Source: Pseudomonadota bacterium (GTDB lineage: Bacteria > Pseudomonadota > Gammaproteobacteria > UBA4575). From it: 5,337 nucleotides of DNA. The notes beneath the pieces are model-generated. The model saw nothing but the letters and a program-made list of their open reading frames with translations, searched no databases and was not told the origin of the DNA. Made by a program: the position numbers and the translations under genes. The stretch covers positions 1 through 5,337 of the forward strand of contig VXPJ01000153.1 of assembly GCA_009839635.1 (NCBI GenBank), given 5' to 3'. This document shows positions 1 through 5,337 of the stretch, piece by piece. Numbering within the stretch: position 1 is the first letter of the stretch; the number at the start of each line of letters is the position of its first letter.

Positions 1-466
1 TGGCAACATTGAGGCCTACCCCGAAGATGAGGCTTTGTTGTGTCGACGGTGCCTTTCGAGCTATCAAAATTCCCCCCAGTTTCTTGCCAGCCACACAGAT
101 ATCATTCGGCCACTTGAGCCTGACACCAGTTATGCCCAGCCCTTCCAGGAGTTGTGCAATCGCGATCAGCAACCATAACCCCAGCACTTCGTACTTCGCT
201 TTCCATTGCTGCAGGCCCCACTGCATCGACAGGTACAGGTTCACCCCTGCAGGGGACCACCAGGAGTGACCAAACCGCCCTTTTCCCTGTGTTTGTTGAT
301 CAGCGATACACACGGCTACACAGCCCGTACCAGACAAGCCGAGTTCTGTCAGGTAATCGTTGGTGGAAGTCACGGTAGGCAAGACATCGATACGATATTG
401 ATGGTTGACACCCTGTTTGGTTAGAAAGTCCCGTATGCTGTCCGTGTCCAAAGGCTCAAGGGCCAT
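1..466 (-). CDS. birA: Biotin-[acetyl-CoA-carboxylase] ligase, catalytic domain, 3' end cut by window edge
   Basis: The enzyme activates biotin with ATP to biotinyl-AMP and transfers it to a lysine of the acetyl-CoA carboxylase carrier protein in the cytoplasm. Read on the minus strand from an ATG at 466-464, the frame stays open to position 1 (155 codons). Visible BirA motifs are TSTNDYL (residues 33-39), the biotin/ATP-binding stretch ADQQTQGKGRFGHSWWSP (55-72) followed by GVNLYLSM (74-81), RLKWPNDI (116-123), KKLGGILI (128-135) and GVGLNVA (149-155). The C-terminal domain lies outside the window. E. coli BirA (321 aa) has about 60 residues of winged-helix DNA-binding domain before this region. 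Here an in-frame TGA at 511-509 leaves room only for ATG466 or a TTG at 502-500, so the helix-turn-helix is absent and the protein is probably a ligase without the repressor role. No good Shine-Dalgarno is seen before ATG466, so the exact start is less certain than the identity. Confidence 0.92.
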   Translation of the reverse strand, partial: MALEPLDTDSIRDFLTKQGVNHQYRIDVLPTVTSTNDYLTELGLSGTGCVAVCIADQQTQGKGRFGHSWWSPAGVNLYLSMQWGLQQWKAKYEVLGLWLLIAIAQLLEGLGITGVRLKWPNDICVAGKKLGGILIARKAPSTQQSLIFGVGLNVA

Positions 467-583
467 CGCAGGGCCGGCCGTCTTGTGGTTCTGGGCTATC
501 AATTTTAATCAGGCCGGATCTGTCAGGCAGACAAATAACGAACCCTGCCAAGCCGCCAAAGCCAGACCGCAAGGCATCAATTC

Positions 584-612
584 TTTACAATTCAGGTTTA
601 TTGGGTTCTGAT
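584..612 (+). promoter_or_regulatory. Possible sigma-70-type promoter for glnS
   Basis: TTTACA at 584-589 (5 of 6 matches to the -35 consensus) is followed after 17 bases by TCTGAT at 607-612 (4 of 6 matches to the -10 consensus). This would start transcription near 619 and give a leader of about 70 bases before the glnS ATG. It is a consensus match only; a promoter elsewhere in 467-687 is possible. Confidence 0.32.
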
Positions 613-687
613 ACATTCCAGCGAGCGTACCCCGACTATGCAAAAATTTCCCGAGCCGGTTTGCGACCGAAAAGCCGTTCAGATCTA

Positions 688-2364
688 ATGAACAACCGAA
701 CTGAAGAACCCCCGAAGAACTTTATCCGCCAGATTATAGATCAGGACCTGGCCGATGGGAAAAACGACGGCAAGGTACTCACTCGCTTCCCGCCTGAGCC
801 CAACGGTTACCTCCACATCGGGCATGCCAAGTCCATTTGCCTGAATTTCGGCATTGCCAGCGACTATCAGGGCCTTTGCAACCTGCGCTTCGACGATACC
901 AACCCGGACAAGGAAAGCCAGGAGTACATCGATGCGATCCAGGAGGACATCCGCTGGCTCGGATTTGAATGGTCGAAGCTGTGCTACGCCTCGGATTACT
1001 TCGAGCAGCTCTATGACTACGCGGTCTCGCTGATCGAATCCGGCAAGGCCTTCGTCTGCAGCCTGGATTCCGAGGAGATTCGCCGCCAGCGCGGAACGCT
1101 CACCGAACCGGGTGTGGAGAGCCCCTACCGCAACCGCACGGTGGAAGAGAACCTGGACCTGTTTCTGCGCATGCGCGAGGGTGAATTCCAGGAAGGCGAG
1201 CACGTCCTGCGCGCCAAGATCGACATGGCATCTGCGAACATCAATATGCGCGACCCTGTGCTGTACCGGATCAAACACACGGTGCACCCGAGGACACTAA
1301 ACCAATGGTGCATCTACCCGATGTACGATTACACGCACTGTATTTCGGATGCCTGGGAGGCCATCACGCACTCCCTTTGCACGCTGGAGTTCGAAGATCA
1401 TCGTCCCCTGTATGACTGGGTGCTCGATACGCTTGAAACTCCCTGCCACCCCCAGCAAATCGAGTTTGCGAGGCTGGCACTGGACTACACGATCACGAGC
1501 AAACGCAAGCTGAATTCCCTGGTCCAGGACAAGCACGTCTCCGGCTGGGATGATCCGCGCATGCCGACACTGTCGGGCATGCGAAGGCGCGGCATTCCCC
1601 CGGAGGCCATTCAGGATTTTTGCGAGCGTATCGGCATCACCAAAAAAGATGCCCTGATCGAGATGAGTGTGCTGGAGAACTGCATCCGAGAATTCCTGGA
1701 TTCCCGTACTGCGCGCATGATGTGCGTGCTCAAGCCACTCAAGGTGGTGATTGAGAACTATCCCGAAGATGAGGAGGAAATGCTGGATGTCGCCAACCAT
1801 CCGAAAGACCCGGACATGGGAAGGCGCTCGGTGCCGTTCTCCCGTACCCTGTACATCGAGCGCGATGATTTCATGGAGGACCCCCCAGGCAAGTTCTTTC
1901 GCCTGGCACCCGGGCGTGAGGTGCGCCTGCGCTACGCGTACAACATCACCTGCACGGACGTCGTCAAGAACGAGGCTGGTGAGGTGACGGAATTACGCTG
2001 TCGCTATGATCCGGAAAGCCAGGGGGCCACAGGGAGGAAAAAGAAGGTCAAGGGAGTCATCCACTGGGTTTCGACCAAGCATGCTGTGGATGCCGAAGTG
2101 CGCCTCTATGACCGCCTGTTCAACATCCCGGATCCCGGCTCAAGCCCGGAGCTCGCGGCATCCCTGAACCCGGATTCCCTCAAGGTACTGAAGGATTGCA
2201 AGATCGAGCCTGCAGCCCAGATGTTAGCCTTGGAAGACCGCGTACAGTTTGAGAGGCAGGGCTATTTTTGCCTGGACCGCGTACACACTCGAAAGGAGTA
2301 CCCGGTGTTCAACCGCATCGTCACGCTGCGTGACAGCTGGCAGAAGCTGGAAAGAAAAGTATGA
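688..2364 (+). CDS. glnS: Glutaminyl-tRNA synthetase (class I, GlnRS)
   Basis: The protein charges tRNA-Gln with glutamine using ATP in the cytoplasm. It has 558 residues, close to E. coli GlnRS (about 554), and matches it along its whole length by eye. The class I Rossmann core carries PEPNGYLHIGHAKS with HIGH at residues 43-46, then FDDTNP, the WCIYPMYDYTHCISDA block starting near residue 207, and the second ATP signature ITSKRK at 269-274. The anticodon-binding beta-barrel half follows from about residue 340, with conserved stretches such as VKGVIHWVS and EVRLYDRLF, and the end FNRIVTLRDSW resembles the normal GlnRS C terminus. The ATG at 688 is chosen because the N terminus (MNNR...KNFIRQIID) lines up with that of E. 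coli GlnRS. The frame is open further upstream to a TTG at 601, but those codons have no counterpart in the family. The ribosome-binding site before 688 is weak. The gene is divergent from birA and convergent with the sulfur operon, so it is probably transcribed alone. Confidence 0.98.
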   Translation: MNNRTEEPPKNFIRQIIDQDLADGKNDGKVLTRFPPEPNGYLHIGHAKSICLNFGIASDYQGLCNLRFDDTNPDKESQEYIDAIQEDIRWLGFEWSKLCYASDYFEQLYDYAVSLIESGKAFVCSLDSEEIRRQRGTLTEPGVESPYRNRTVEENLDLFLRMREGEFQEGEHVLRAKIDMASANINMRDPVLYRIKHTVHPRTLNQWCIYPMYDYTHCISDAWEAITHSLCTLEFEDHRPLYDWVLDTLETPCHPQQIEFARLALDYTITSKRKLNSLVQDKHVSGWDDPRMPTLSGMRRRGIPPEAIQDFCERIGITKKDALIEMSVLENCIREFLDSRTARMMCVLKPLKVVIENYPEDEEEMLDVANHPKDPDMGRRSVPFSRTLYIERDDFMEDPPGKFFRLAPGREVRLRYAYNITCTDVVKNEAGEVTELRCRYDPESQGATGRKKKVKGVIHWVSTKHAVDAEVRLYDRLFNIPDPGSSPELAASLNPDSLKVLKDCKIEPAAQMLALEDRVQFERQGYFCLDRVHTRKEYPVFNRIVTLRDSWQKLERKV

Positions 2365-2415
2365 CTCGCCAGGCACGTTGCACGCATGCCCTGATGGAAG
2401 GCTACTGAACTCCCA

Positions 2416-2443
2416 GGGGCGGTGGTTCCACCACGCAAGCCCC
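2416..2443. terminator. GC-rich hairpin just after glnS, possible transcription end
   Basis: An outer pair GGGGC (2416-2420) / GCCCC (2439-2443) encloses an inner GGTGG (2421-2425) / CCACC (2428-2432). It lies 51 bases past the glnS stop. The inner loop is only two bases if fully paired, so the real fold would open slightly. No T-run follows, so intrinsic termination is not assured. Confidence 0.3.
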
Positions 2444-2453
2444 GTGCACACTG

Positions 2454-2483
2454 CATACCTTCGCCGGCATCGACGAAGGTATG
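2454..2483. terminator. Perfect 10-bp inverted repeat between convergent genes
   Basis: CATACCTTCG (2454-2463) and CGAAGGTATG (2474-2483) are exact reverse complements separated by a 10-base loop. The repeat sits between the end of glnS on the plus strand and the end of the DUF1641 gene (stop at 2502-2504) on the minus strand, where a shared bidirectional terminator is expected. The U-tract of a classical intrinsic terminator is missing on both strands. On the minus strand the T-run lies before the stem, at about 2490-2497. It may instead act as an mRNA 3'-end stabiliser. Confidence 0.45.
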
Positions 2484-2501
2484 AGTCGCAAAAATTTCCT
2501 G

Positions 2502-3032
2502 TCAGCGCCTGAAGGCTGCAGCAAACTTGGACAAGGTCTGCAACGATTGCTGCAGCTCGGGGTCTTTCATCGTATTGACCAGACCCATCAACGTCGCCGG
2601 CGGCGGCGTGCTGGGCTGGGTATTTTTGACCTCGGCGGTCGCCTTGCACAGGGTTTCCAGTGTATCAATCACGTCATCCTGCTCCAGAAAATCCAGCAAC
2701 CTGTGCAGGTTTTCGTTATTGGCCAGTCGGTCTGCCAGCAGCAGCAACTCGTTGAGCACCCCACCAAGGCGCCCGACGATATCATCGCCCAGGGCATCGC
2801 CTGCCGCACCCAGTACGCGCATGAGGCTGGCCGCTCTTTCCAGGTCCCCGGAATTAACCAGCTCATTGATGACAGGAATAGCCTTGTCGAGATTGCTGTG
2901 ACTGACCTGGTCGAGGAGGATCAGCCCCTCTCCCATGGTTGAGCCCAGCCGTGCGACGATGTCGTCCGAGAGTGCGTCTGCAGCCCCCTCGATGACGCGT
3001 TCGACTTCTGATTGTATGGACGTCTCACTCAT
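2502..3032 (-). CDS. DUF1641 family protein, helical, with internal duplication
   Basis: This 176-residue acidic, soluble, helix-rich protein has no signal peptide, membrane segment or catalytic motif. Its only cysteine is Cys129. The C-terminal part (about 145-176, LMGLVNTMKDPELQQSLQTL) fits the short DUF1641 pattern of a Leu-rich helix with a [K/R]DPE-type turn. DUF1641 proteins are often found next to SQR-like flavoproteins or formate dehydrogenase genes, but no biochemical function is established that I can name. Residues about 18-70 and 78-128 repeat each other (DALSDDIVARLG against DALGDDIVGRLG), followed by a Pro/Thr linker at about 136-146. The start is supported by AGAGGGG a few bases upstream, inside the 12-base gap after the SQR-like gene, so the two are co-transcribed and probably translationally coupled. 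An accessory or scaffold role for the flavoprotein is inference. Confidence 0.85.
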   Translation of the reverse strand: MSETSIQSEVERVIEGAADALSDDIVARLGSTMGEGLILLDQVSHSNLDKAIPVINELVNSGDLERAASLMRVLGAAGDALGDDIVGRLGGVLNELLLLADRLANNENLHRLLDFLEQDDVIDTLETLCKATAEVKNTQPSTPPPATLMGLVNTMKDPELQQSLQTLSKFAAAFRR

Positions 3033-3044
3033 GATCCACCCCTC

Positions 3045-4172
3045 TTACAGCAGGCCACGCGCGCTGGCCCAGTACATCTTGTTGTAGACGGTCTTGAACC
3101 AGTGCATGCCCTTGGTCGGGGGTTTCGGATCCGGTGGATTCTGGTAGTTGAACATGGCGTACGTGGCCCGGCCTTCACCAGCTTCGATAAAGCAGAAGAC
3201 CTTGCCGTCATAATCACGGACCGGCGTGCCGATCTTGATGGTCGCAGCAATGTTCTCCGCCAGGGCCTCGGCCTCGAAGTGGGCCGTGGAGCCCGCCTTG
3301 CTGATCGGCAGGTTGGTCGTATCGCCGATCACGAAGGCATTGTCATGGCCTTCGATGTTGAGACGCTGGCGATCCGTCGGGATAAACCCGCCGGCACCCA
3401 GCTCGTTCTCCTCGATCACGGCCATGCCCTTGTGGGAAGGAATAGTCACCAGCAGGTCATAGTCTGTTTCCGTGCCTTCCTCACTGATCACCTTGTCTGC
3501 GGTAACCTCTTTCATGTTGAACAGGGTTTCGTAGGTGACGCCCACGCGCTCGAATTCCGGAACCGCCCAGTTGGCGACCGGCTCCAGGCTGTGTACCCGG
3601 CCGATCGGGTAGGTGTAATGCATCTGGACCTTGTCCATGATGCCGCGTCCCTTGAAATAATCGATCAGCATGAAGGTGATTTCCAGCGGAGCCATGGGAC
3701 ACTTGTGCGGGACCCCGACCGCTACCACGACGCGCCCACCTTCAAATTCCTGCAGGCTTCGATACATGTTGAGGGCATCTTCCTCGGTGTAGAACTGCAG
3801 GGCATGTTCAGCCAACCCCGGGGTTCCCTCGGCATGCGGTCGTGATCCGGTCGCAACCACGATGATGTCGTAATCATGGCGCTTGCCACTTTCCGTAGTC
3901 ACGTTGTTGCCTGCAAGATCGAACTTGGTCACAGGATCCACTTCGAAGCGGATGCTGGACTCTAGCAGACTCGCCTGGTCGCGGTACAACTCGTCCGGCG
4001 ACATCTTGCCAACGGCTACATACAACAGGCCTGGCTGGTACATGTGCTGATCAGTCGCCGACAGCATCGTAATACTTGCCTTGCCGGTCTTGAGCTCGCC
4101 CCTCAGGCGCCTGGCCAGGTTATTGGCCAGAATTGTACCCCCCATTCCTCCACCAACTATCAGTATCCTCAT
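3045..4172 (-). CDS. SQR-family FAD-dependent oxidoreductase (sulfide:quinone oxidoreductase-like)
   Basis: This 375-residue flavoprotein has the SQR/flavocytochrome c flavoprotein layout: an N-terminal dinucleotide fold (IVGGGMGGTILANNLA, residues 5-20), a VVATGS turn (105-110), and the second FAD motif VIGDTTNLPISKAG (281-294). Cys158 (in PHKCPMAPLE) and Cys327 (in VFCFIEAGEG) align by eye with the two redox cysteines of classical SQR (Cys160 and Cys356 in Acidithiobacillus). The third SQR cysteine (Cys128 there) is replaced by Tyr128. The C terminus, residues 357-375 (HWFKTVYNKMYWASARGLL), is aromatic, basic and amphipathic, as in monotopic SQRs that sit on the inner membrane face. There is no signal peptide. 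GAGG seven bases before the ATG supports the start. The gene lies 49 bases after tusA and 12 bases before the DUF1641 gene. Oxidation of sulfide or a protein-bound persulfide with transfer to quinone is likely, but the exact substrate is not shown. It is shorter than typical SQRs (about 430 aa), so I give no gene symbol. Confidence 0.88.
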   Translation of the reverse strand: MRILIVGGGMGGTILANNLARRLRGELKTGKASITMLSATDQHMYQPGLLYVAVGKMSPDELYRDQASLLESSIRFEVDPVTKFDLAGNNVTTESGKRHDYDIIVVATGSRPHAEGTPGLAEHALQFYTEEDALNMYRSLQEFEGGRVVVAVGVPHKCPMAPLEITFMLIDYFKGRGIMDKVQMHYTYPIGRVHSLEPVANWAVPEFERVGVTYETLFNMKEVTADKVISEEGTETDYDLLVTIPSHKGMAVIEENELGAGGFIPTDRQRLNIEGHDNAFVIGDTTNLPISKAGSTAHFEAEALAENIAATIKIGTPVRDYDGKVFCFIEAGEGRATYAMFNYQNPPDPKPPTKGMHWFKTVYNKMYWASARGLL

Positions 4173-4221
4173 CTGTTTACCTCGCTTTTCTTCTTGTATC
4201 CCTATGCCAGCCCTGCATAAG

Positions 4222-4449
4222 TCATTTTGTCTTCTTCACCACCAAATGCAAGACACCATCCTCTTCGAAGCTGTCCAGCAGTTCGTGTCCAACCTTGTTG
4301 ATCCATTCCGGGATATCATCCGCCGAACCCTTGTCCGTCGACAGCACTTCCAGTTCATCCCCCACCTCTGCAAGCTTCATCTGCCCGATGAGTTCCATGA
4401 GCGGACCCGGGCAAAATGTGTTTTTTGCATCTACCAGTTTTCTTTCCAC
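4222..4449 (-). CDS. tusA: TusA family sulfur carrier protein
   Basis: This 75-residue cytoplasmic protein has the size and pattern of TusA/SirA proteins (81 aa in E. coli), which carry sulfur as a persulfide on a conserved cysteine. The signature is TFCPGPLMELI with Cys13 in a CPGP motif, followed by the amphipathic helix and the DKGSADDIPEW segment (39-49) that corresponds to the conserved D-x-G-[S/A]-x-x-[D/E]-I-P-x-[W/F] element. The start is a GTG at 4449-4447. It is the only plausible one, because the dsrE stop codon lies in the same frame six codons upstream with no other start between. The ribosome-binding site is weak (AGAGAA). Next to dsrE-like and SQR-like genes the protein most likely serves sulfur oxidation or persulfide trafficking rather than tRNA thiolation, though that is inferred from context. 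Confidence 0.93.
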   Translation of the reverse strand: MERKLVDAKNTFCPGPLMELIGQMKLAEVGDELEVLSTDKGSADDIPEWINKVGHELLDSFEEDGVLHLVVKKTK

Positions 4450-4467
4450 GATATCGGTTCTCTTGTG

Positions 4468-4860
4468 TTAGAAGTGCCAGACCTGACCTTCCGATGCATC
4501 GCTCAGGAAGCTCGTCAGGCCCATGGGCTCTGAAATGTAGGCCTCAAGGTCATCCTGACCGAGCCCGAGTATATCAACTGCCATGGAGCAAGGGAAAATT
4601 TTTGCGTCCCCGTACTCGACGGCCTGCTGGAACAATTCCTTGAAGTCCGGAACGTTTTTTTCCTCGATCAGCTTGCCCATGTGGCCTTCCGTTGTGGCTT
4701 GCTCGGAGGAGCCCTTGACAAAGAAGTTCAGGGAATTCATGGACAAAAATACGGAGACATCGTTGCCGCTCACGGCCCCCACAGAGGCTACCATGGCAGC
4801 CATCTGCAACTGCTCACGCTTGTTTGAAGTCACCATTACGCTAATTTTTTCAGTTGCCAT
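4468..4860 (-). CDS. DsrE/DsrF-like sulfurtransferase family protein (DsrE2-type motif)
   Basis: This soluble 130-residue protein is the first gene of the operon. It opens with a beta-strand and helix typical of the DsrE fold (KISVMVTSNKREQLQMAAMV, residues 5-24), then VSVFLSMNSLNFF. It has a single cysteine, Cys91, in PCSMAVDILGL (90-100), matching the C-x-M-x-x-D-x-[M/L]-G pattern around the persulfide-carrying cysteine of DsrE2-like proteins (DrsE_2 family, which also includes Bacillus YrkE). It lacks the transmembrane segments often found in DsrE2, so it may be better placed with the soluble DsrE3-type proteins; I cannot settle the subgroup. The family exchanges persulfide sulfur with TusA, encoded immediately downstream after an 18-base gap. 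AGAGG a few bases before the ATG supports the start. No gene symbol is given because the subfamily is uncertain. Confidence 0.87.
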   Translation of the reverse strand: MATEKISVMVTSNKREQLQMAAMVASVGAVSGNDVSVFLSMNSLNFFVKGSSEQATTEGHMGKLIEEKNVPDFKELFQQAVEYGDAKIFPCSMAVDILGLGQDDLEAYISEPMGLTSFLSDASEGQVWHF

Positions 4861-5012
4861 ACCTACCTCTCAATTCAGACCCTTGGTTTTGCAGATCACA
4901 TACTCCTTGCCGGGAATGAAACAACCATGTGCATTTGCGGCAAGTGGTTGGGCGTGAACTGCAGAGCGGCGAAGGCGGGGAGCACGCGATCCCCATCTTC
5001 ACAGCGGCTCAT

Positions 5013-5041
5013 ATTATCGTCGCAGCACACGCTGGCGTCCA
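5013..5041 (-). promoter_or_regulatory. Possible sigma-70-type promoter for the dsrE-tusA-SQR-DUF1641 operon
   Basis: On the minus strand TGGACG (5041-5036, 4 of 6 consensus matches) is followed after exactly 17 bases by GATAAT (5018-5013, 5 of 6 matches). Initiation would fall near 5006. This is the best -10/-35 pair I found upstream of the operon, but it rests on consensus alone. Confidence 0.4.
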
Positions 5042-5069
5042 GATCAAAACCAAGGCCAATGGTGATAGT

Positions 5070-5083
5070 CTCGAATCGTCGAG
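5070..5083. promoter_or_regulatory. Small palindrome between the two divergent promoter candidates, possible operator
   Basis: CTCGA (5070-5074) and TCGAG (5079-5083) are inverted copies with a four-base spacer. The site lies between the candidate -35 boxes at 5036-5041 (minus) and 5100-5105 (plus), where a regulator could act on both genes. Five-base arms arise easily by chance, so the call is tentative. Confidence 0.2.
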
Positions 5084-5099
5084 CAGAGAGGATTCACAA

Positions 5100-5128
5100 T
5101 TGCGATGGGGGTGGAGAATGCACACAAT
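5100..5128 (+). promoter_or_regulatory. Possible sigma-70-type promoter for the exported-protein gene
   Basis: TTGCGA (5100-5105, 4 of 6 matches) and CACAAT (5123-5128, 4 of 6 matches) are spaced by 17 bases and point toward the gene starting at 5194. The match is modest and other sites may serve instead. Confidence 0.28.
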
Positions 5129-5193
5129 GGGCAAGGGGGTGAAAATTTTGAACGCAGGCTGGCCCTGCAACGGACGAAACGAACGAGGCGGAC

Positions 5194-5337
5194 ATGCATC
5201 GAAGTAACGGCATACGAGTTTGGCAAACCACGCTGTTTTTGCTTGCGGCAACGTGGGTCTTGGCAATATACAGCCCGATTGCCGATGCAGCCGAAGAACT
5301 CCAAGGATCTGCCCCCCGCCTCCCCGCAGACCAGGCG
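5194..5337 (+). CDS. Exported protein of unknown function, N terminus only (cut by window edge)
   Basis: An ATG at 5194 preceded by GAGG with five-base spacing opens a frame that runs to the window end (48 codons). The peptide is a textbook Sec signal: a short basic n-region with Arg3 and Arg8, a hydrophobic core at about residues 12-29 (TTLFLLAATWVLAIYSPI), and a likely signal peptidase I site after Ala32 (motif ADA, 30-32), leaving a mature start of about AEELQG. There is no cysteine at the cleavage site, so it is not a lipoprotein. The nearest upstream in-frame stop is TGA at 5149-5151, with no other ATG between, which supports this start. The mature part visible here (16 residues, Pro/Ala-rich) is too short to identify. 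It is divergent from the sulfur operon, and a periplasmic protein of the same pathway is possible but unproven. Confidence 0.75.
   Translation, partial: MHRSNGIRVWQTTLFLLAATWVLAIYSPIADAAEELQGSAPRLPADQA

Larger units (their letters stand above)
4861..5193. other. Divergent intergenic region, 333 bases, no convincing gene
   Basis: This stretch separates the sulfur operon (minus) from the exported-protein gene (plus). No open frame in it has a start codon, ribosome-binding site and family resemblance together. It contains a promoter-like element facing each direction, a CTCGA-N4-TCGAG palindrome between them, and the ribosome-binding sites of both flanking genes. If the minus promoter is right, the operon has an untranslated leader of roughly 145 bases. 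I see no recognisable riboswitch in that leader. Confidence 0.6.

Noticed and set aside
9..611. Several plus-strand open frames in the first 600 bases
   Set aside because: They are shadows of the minus-strand biotin ligase, whose motifs are unmistakable, or lie in the short spacer before glnS.
685..1287. Minus-strand open frame of 200 codons opposite the start of glnS
   Set aside because: It is the antisense shadow of highly conserved GlnRS coding sequence and matches no recognisable protein.
3012..3845. Long plus-strand open frame (277 codons) opposite the SQR-like gene
   Set aside because: It lies antisense to a clearly recognised flavoprotein with FAD motifs, has no family resemblance, and its openness follows from the codon bias of the real gene.
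4906..4944. Inverted repeat CTTGCCG ... CGGCAAG in the leader of the sulfur operon
   Set aside because: The arms are only seven bases and the loop is 25 bases. This is not enough to call a riboswitch or attenuator.
4870..4998. Minus-strand open frame ending just before the DsrE-like gene, with a somewhat protein-like end (CFIPGKEYVICKTKGLN)
   Set aside because: It has no ATG, and its only internal GTG would leave about nine codons. A stop (TGA at 5001-4999) closes it upstream. It could be a gene remnant, but nothing recognisable supports that.
4929..5207. Plus-strand open frame with a GTG start in the divergent spacer (92 codons)
   Set aside because: It has no ribosome-binding site, overlaps the start of the well-supported signal-peptide gene, covers both candidate promoters, and resembles no family.
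5009..5304. Minus-strand open frames opposite the signal-peptide gene
   Set aside because: They are antisense to a gene with a good start and signal peptide and have no recognisable content.

Overview
The window looks like chromosomal DNA of a GC-rich proteobacterium, most likely a gammaproteobacterium with sulfur-oxidising metabolism. This is inference: the glutaminyl-tRNA synthetase reads very close to the gamma/betaproteobacterial GlnS type, and the middle of the window holds a compact set of sulfur-trafficking genes. I see no mobile elements, CRISPR arrays, tRNA or rRNA genes.

Layout. (1) Positions 1-466, minus strand: the first 155 codons of a biotin-protein ligase (BirA catalytic type, no N-terminal DNA-binding domain) that runs off the left edge. 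(2) Positions 467-687: short spacer between divergent genes, with a possible promoter for the next gene. (3) Positions 688-2364, plus strand: complete glnS. (4) Positions 2365-2501: convergent spacer with a perfect 10-bp inverted repeat and a second, GC-rich hairpin. (5) Positions 4860-2502, minus strand: a tightly packed four-gene operon, in transcription order a DsrE-family protein, TusA, a flavoprotein of the sulfide:quinone oxidoreductase (SQR) family, and a DUF1641 protein. (6) Positions 4861-5193: a 333-base spacer between divergent genes with a plausible promoter facing each way and a small palindrome between them. (7) Positions 5194-5337, plus strand: the start of an exported protein with a clear signal peptide, cut by the right edge.

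How the genes may work together. The SQR-like flavoprotein keeps the two cysteines expected to form the redox-active, sulfur-carrying pair (Cys158 and Cys327) and has the amphipathic C-terminal end typical of monotopic membrane SQRs. It lacks the third cysteine of classical SQR. TusA (Cys13 in a CPGP motif) and the DsrE-like protein (single Cys91) are persulfide carriers, and the DUF1641 protein is a small helical partner with an internal duplication. The simplest reading is a module that moves sulfane sulfur between a membrane flavoprotein and cytoplasmic carriers while exchanging electrons with quinone. The direction of flow and the role of DUF1641 cannot be decided from the sequence. The birA and glnS genes are unrelated housekeeping neighbours.
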